In this document: positions 61,155-64,000 of the stretch, piece by piece
How the letters are laid out: each line of letters opens with the position of its first letter
Numbering within the stretch: position 1 is the first letter of the stretch
DNA from: an uncultured Clostridia bacterium
Lineage (GTDB): Bacteria; Bacillota; Clostridia; Lachnospirales; CAG-274
Reading direction: 5' to 3'
NCBI GenBank assembly: GCA_910579745.1
Contig: CAJTVH010000004.1
Span: 42,010-106,009 of the forward strand
Length of the DNA stretch: 64,000 nucleotides
Notes under the pieces: model-generated
What the model was told of the DNA's origin: nothing
Database searches by the model: none
Seen by the model: the letters and a program-made list of their open reading frames with translations, nothing else
Made by a program: the position numbers and the translations under genes

Positions 61155-61353
61155 CGTAATTAGATAAAACAGATTTGCGATGATATTTTTCCACTACTTT
61201 TTCAAAACCTCTTAACACAGTCTCCGACTATACTTGCGCCGCAAACTCAAACGCCGGCAACCCAGCCAGTTTCCGCTGAAAGCTAAAACGCCGATTCTCA
61301 AACTTTTTCTTATCATGAAAAGCATACTCACAAATCTGTTTTATCTAATTACG
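61155..61353. repeat. 199-bp element with perfect 23-bp terminal inverted repeats
   Basis: The left end 61155-61177 (CGTAATTAGATAAAACAGAT and TTG) is the exact reverse complement of 61331-61353. Just inside, the match goes on imperfectly (GATATTTTTCC against GAAAAGCATAC). The core is GC-richer (ACTTGCGCCGCAAACTC, AAACGCCGGCAACCC). No open frame and no clear target duplication. MITE-like architecture. Confidence 0.75.
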
Positions 61354-61384
61354 TAGTATTTCCCATAATTCATAATAAATTAAT

Positions 61385-61413
61385 TTGACGTACATTATTT
61401 AAAATGTTATAAT
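61385..61413 (+). promoter_or_regulatory. Sigma-A promoter in the yqhQ upstream region
   Basis: TTGACG (61385-61390) and TATAAT (61408-61413) with a 17-bp spacer. It is about 430 bases before yqhQ, leaving a long untranslated leader, or it serves an unannotated RNA. Confidence 0.55.
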
Positions 61414-61656
61414 GAAATTCAGTTATTTTAGGGAAACGCCGTAAAATATGACACAATACAAAATTATTTTTAACAACCTTATAACATGCCTATTCAAAAA
61501 CCTATAAAATAGCGTGTAAATACATCTTTCGCCGTTATATTTTGACTGATTTTATTGAAGCACAATACAAGTATCTCTGAGAAATAAACTTTGCCTATCA
61601 GAAAAATTCATTTTTATAGCTATGTTTAAGGACTCTGAACAAGTTTATTAATTTTG

Positions 61657-61727
61657 GCAAAACAATAAACAATAAGGCTTTAATAAAATCCAATAATCAA
61701 GAAATTATTTTATTGTTTCACATTATA
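61657..61727. repeat. Family B repeat upstream of yqhQ
   Basis: AAAACAATAAACAATAAGG, CTTTAATAAAATCC and AAATTATTTTATTGTTTCAC in the order of other family B copies, closing with ATTATA. The left end is shortened. Confidence 0.6.
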
Positions 61728-61841
61728 AATTTAAACGGCAAAATTATATAATAATATAATTTTTATTTTCTTTAATTAATTATTCTAACTGAGGATTAAC
61801 ATAAATGTCAATGAGAATTAACACAAAAAAGGAGCGATTAT

Positions 61842-62831
61842 ATGGATAAGGATAAAAACCGCTGTCCTAAAGGCGGAAAAGGCATAGGTGGGCAAGCTGT
61901 TATAGAGGGTGTAATGATGCGAGGTAAAAAAATATACGCCCTTGCCGTAAGAAACAGTTCCGATAAAAAAATAAATATTGAGAAAAAACCTGTAAGAGTT
62001 TACTCCGAAAGATGTAAAATATGGGGATTTCCTATAATAAGAGGCGTTGTTTCCTTTGTTGATTCTCTTGTCCTCGGTATGAAAATAATATCAAGATCAG
62101 CCGAAATGTCTGGTCTAAGCGATGTTTCAGCTGAAGAAGATGAAAAGCCTTCCCGTTTTGAACAATTTCTCGACAGAAAATTCGGTGATAACCTTGGAAA
62201 TTATATAATTTACTTCAGTGTTTTTCTTTCAATAATACTTTCTATCGCCATATTTATGGTTTTGCCTGTGTGGATAGGAAATTTATGCAACAAAGTGCTT
62301 CACTTAGAGGCTTATTTTCTCGGAGTAATCGAGGGCTTTGTGAGAATATTAATATTTCTTGGATATATTATATTAACGGCTCAGCTTAAAGATGTTAAGC
62401 GTGTCTTTATGTACCACGGAGCGGAGCATAAAACAATAAATTGCTTTGAACACAACGATGAACTCACCGTTGAAAATGTAAAAAAACACACAAGACTCCA
62501 TAAAAGATGCGGGACAAGCTTTTTATTTTTGGTAATGATTGTAAGTATGCTGGTGTTTTTATTTTTAAATATAGATACGGTATGGATAAGAATTGTATCA
62601 AGAATACTGCTTGTTCCCCTTATAGCCGGTATATCTTATGAAATAATAAAATGGGCGGGAAGAAACGATAATCTCCTTGTAAAAATAGTGAGCGCTCCTG
62701 GTCTCGCTCTTCAGCTTGTAACTACAAAAGAACCGGATGATTCTATGATAGAGGTCGCTATATCGGCGTTAAACAGCGTTTTAGATGAAGAACCTGAGGA
62801 ACCGATTAAATCGGCTGACTCGTCAAAATGA
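61842..62831 (+). CDS. yqhQ: DUF1385 membrane protein (YqhQ)
   Basis: A 329-residue protein with signature IGGQAVIEGVMMRGK at the start and FMYHGAEHKTINCFEH and HTRLHKRCGTSFLFLVM later; hydrophobic segments at about 118-145, 150-185, 218-240 and 245-265. The conserved His and Cys suggest metal binding, yet no activity is established to my knowledge. The family regularly precedes prmC and prfA in Clostridia, as here. AAGGAG precedes the ATG; the stop overlaps prmC by four bases. Confidence 0.93.
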   Translation: MDKDKNRCPKGGKGIGGQAVIEGVMMRGKKIYALAVRNSSDKKINIEKKPVRVYSERCKIWGFPIIRGVVSFVDSLVLGMKIISRSAEMSGLSDVSAEEDEKPSRFEQFLDRKFGDNLGNYIIYFSVFLSIILSIAIFMVLPVWIGNLCNKVLHLEAYFLGVIEGFVRILIFLGYIILTAQLKDVKRVFMYHGAEHKTINCFEHNDELTVENVKKHTRLHKRCGTSFLFLVMIVSMLVFLFLNIDTVWIRIVSRILLVPLIAGISYEIIKWAGRNDNLLVKIVSAPGLALQLVTTKEPDDSMIEVAISALNSVLDEEPEEPIKSADSSK

Positions 62832-63679
62832 GCCCGTCTAATGTAAAAGAATGGCTTTCATACGGGAAAAACATTTTAAAAAAATCGAAAATTGAAAGTT
62901 ATTCAATAGACGCCGAGGTTTTGTTAATGACTGTACTAAATTTTACAAGAACAGAACTTTTTACAAAAGACAGTTACGACCTTACAAAAAATGAGACAGG
63001 AAAATATATGAAATTTCTTGAGAAAAGAAAGAATTTTATGCCTGTTCAATATATAGTTGAAAAATGTGAGTTTATGGGTCTTGACTTTAATGTAAACCCA
63101 TCGACGTTAATTCCAAGAGGAGATACTGAAATCCTTGTCGAATACGCTATAAACTCAATTAAAAAAAACAAATTTAAAACAGTTCTTGACATAGGAACAG
63201 GCTCTGGAGCTATAGCCGTGTCAATCGCCTATTACTGCCCAAACGTAAAAGTTACCGCCGCCGATATCTCTGAAAAAGCTTTAAAAACAGCAAAAAAGAA
63301 CGCTGAAAAAAACAGCGTTCGCCAAAGAATCGATTTTATAAAAAGTGATATTTTTGAAAATGTAATATCAAAATATGATGTTATAATTTCAAATCCGCCG
63401 TATATAAAATCCGATGTTATAAAAACCCTTATGCCGCAGGTAAAGGAGTATGAACCAATCTCAGCTTTGGACGGCGGAAACGACGGATTATACTTTTATA
63501 AAAAAATAATCTCAAATTGTGAAAATTATTTAAATAAAAACGGAGAATTGCTTTTTGAAATAGGATATGACCAATCTTTTGAGGTTTCAAGGCTTTTATC
63601 CGAAAAAAATTTTACAGAAATAAAAACAACTAAAGATTATGCTGGACTTGACAGAGTCATATCATCTGTATATAAATAA
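62828..63679 (+). CDS. prmC: Release factor glutamine methyltransferase
   Basis: A 283-residue methyltransferase that modifies the GGQ glutamine of release factors. PVQYIVEKCEFMGLDFNVNPSTLIPRGDTE leads into the SAM site VLDIGTGSGAIAVSIAYYCP, and IISNPPYIKSD has the substrate motif NPPY. The ATG overlaps the yqhQ stop (ATGA), and its substrate gene prfA follows 21 bases later. Confidence 0.96.
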   Translation: MSPSNVKEWLSYGKNILKKSKIESYSIDAEVLLMTVLNFTRTELFTKDSYDLTKNETGKYMKFLEKRKNFMPVQYIVEKCEFMGLDFNVNPSTLIPRGDTEILVEYAINSIKKNKFKTVLDIGTGSGAIAVSIAYYCPNVKVTAADISEKALKTAKKNAEKNSVRQRIDFIKSDIFENVISKYDVIISNPPYIKSDVIKTLMPQVKEYEPISALDGGNDGLYFYKKIISNCENYLNKNGELLFEIGYDQSFEVSRLLSEKNFTEIKTTKDYAGLDRVISSVYK

Positions 63680-63700
63680 TTATAGGGAGGACTTTATACT

Positions 63701-64000
63701 ATGCTCAATAGATTAGAGGAACTCGAGAAGAAATATATTGAGTTATCCGATAAAATCAACGACCCCGATATTATAAGCGACAATGAGTTATGGCGAAAAC
63801 TTATGAAAGAACACAGTGATATAACGCCAATCATTGAAAAATATAAAGAATATAAACAAACGATAAAAGCTTATGATGAGGCTAAAGAAATGCTCGAGGA
63901 TAACAGCCTTGACGACGATATGCGTCAGCTCGCGAAAGAGGAGCTTAACGAAAACGCCAAAAAAACAGAAATTATTCAAGATGAGTTAAAAATTCTTCTT
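63701..64000 (+). CDS. prfA: Peptide chain release factor 1, N-terminal part (cut by window edge)
   Basis: Begins MLNRLEELEKKYIELSDKIN behind GGGAGG and runs open to the window end (100 codons). The helical N-terminal domain, with LWRKLMKEHSDITPIIEKYKEY, matches RF1, which reads UAA and UAG. The codon-recognition loop and GGQ motif lie beyond the window. Its operon mate prmC methylates it. Confidence 0.95.
   Translation, partial: MLNRLEELEKKYIELSDKINDPDIISDNELWRKLMKEHSDITPIIEKYKEYKQTIKAYDEAKEMLEDNSLDDDMRQLAKEELNENAKKTEIIQDELKILL

Larger units (their letters stand above)
60922..61841. other. 920-base gap between spmB and yqhQ
   Basis: No gene. It holds a GC-richer hairpin segment (GGGAAAACAAGCC with GGCTTTCCC) near 61018-61050, the TIR element at 61155-61353, a consensus promoter at 61385-61413 and a family B repeat at 61657-61727. 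The leader from that promoter to yqhQ would be about 420 bases. Confidence 0.5.

Overview
The window is a contiguous stretch of AT-rich chromosome from an anaerobic, endospore-forming Firmicute, most likely a member of class Clostridia (Lachnospirales-like). The evidence is the low GC, strong GGAGG ribosome binding sites, and the presence of sigH, spmA/spmB, a CotF-type coat protein, an AbrB/SpoVT regulator, rex, remA and rqcH. The conserved blocks cysE-cysS-mrnC-rlmB-yacP-sigH, yicC-remA-gmk-rpoZ-priA-def-fmt and yqhQ-prmC-prfA are in the usual Firmicute order. The window opens inside a GGDEF gene and closes inside prfA.

Layout. 1-3.5 kb (minus): a GGDEF protein, then a radical SAM/SPASM enzyme coupled to a TPR protein. 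3.7-4.8 kb (plus): a YfcE-type phosphoesterase and a four-gene tRNA cluster (Phe, Gly-UCC, Gly-GCC, Gly-UCC). 5.2-11.1 kb (plus): a TRAP transporter followed by uxuA and uxuB, together a likely hexuronate uptake and catabolism locus. 11.7-13.1 kb: a flavoprotein dehydrogenase. 13.4-22.3 kb (minus): a VanW protein, a sugar-phosphate transferase, a CapD/FlaA1-type nucleotide-sugar dehydratase, an O-antigen-ligase-like protein and rex. These surface-polysaccharide genes are separated by unusually long repeat-filled gaps. 22.8-31.3 kb: an ABC-F ATPase, a large single-pass membrane protein of unknown function, a UvrD-type helicase and a small TPR protein. 31.5-35.7 kb (minus): two spore-coat-type genes, purH and a purine permease. 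35.9-37.3 kb: a decayed mobile island with a serine-recombinase tail, a DNA-alkylation-repair-type protein and a second gene remnant. 37.4-45 kb (minus): topB, sigH and the yacP-rlmB-mrnC-cysS-cysE-ispF block. 45.8-56.4 kb (minus): a CAT-like acetyltransferase, a YugP protease, fmt, two glycosyltransferases, def, priA, rpoZ, gmk, remA and yicC. 56.7-64 kb: rqcH, an AbrB-type regulator (minus), spmA/spmB, yqhQ, prmC and prfA.

The main structure not explained by genes is a set of short, palindromic, intergenic repeat families. Family A (about 150 bp, TIR GTATCTGAAAAC), family B (about 75-105 bp, TATAGC ends and a GAAACAATAAAATAAT core), family S (about 160 bp, TIR TATAGTCAAACAACTT) and a less clear family D each occur more than once. 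There are also single elements with long terminal inverted repeats. None carries a recognisable transposase gene, so they resemble MITEs, but mobility is inferred from architecture only. I found no CRISPR array, rRNA, prophage or intact insertion sequence. No unmistakable new system was found; the best unknowns are the radical SAM/TPR pair, the 708-residue membrane protein, a 34-residue membrane peptide lying between two repeat fragments, and the repeat families. Repeat boundaries were aligned by eye and are approximate unless stated as exact.
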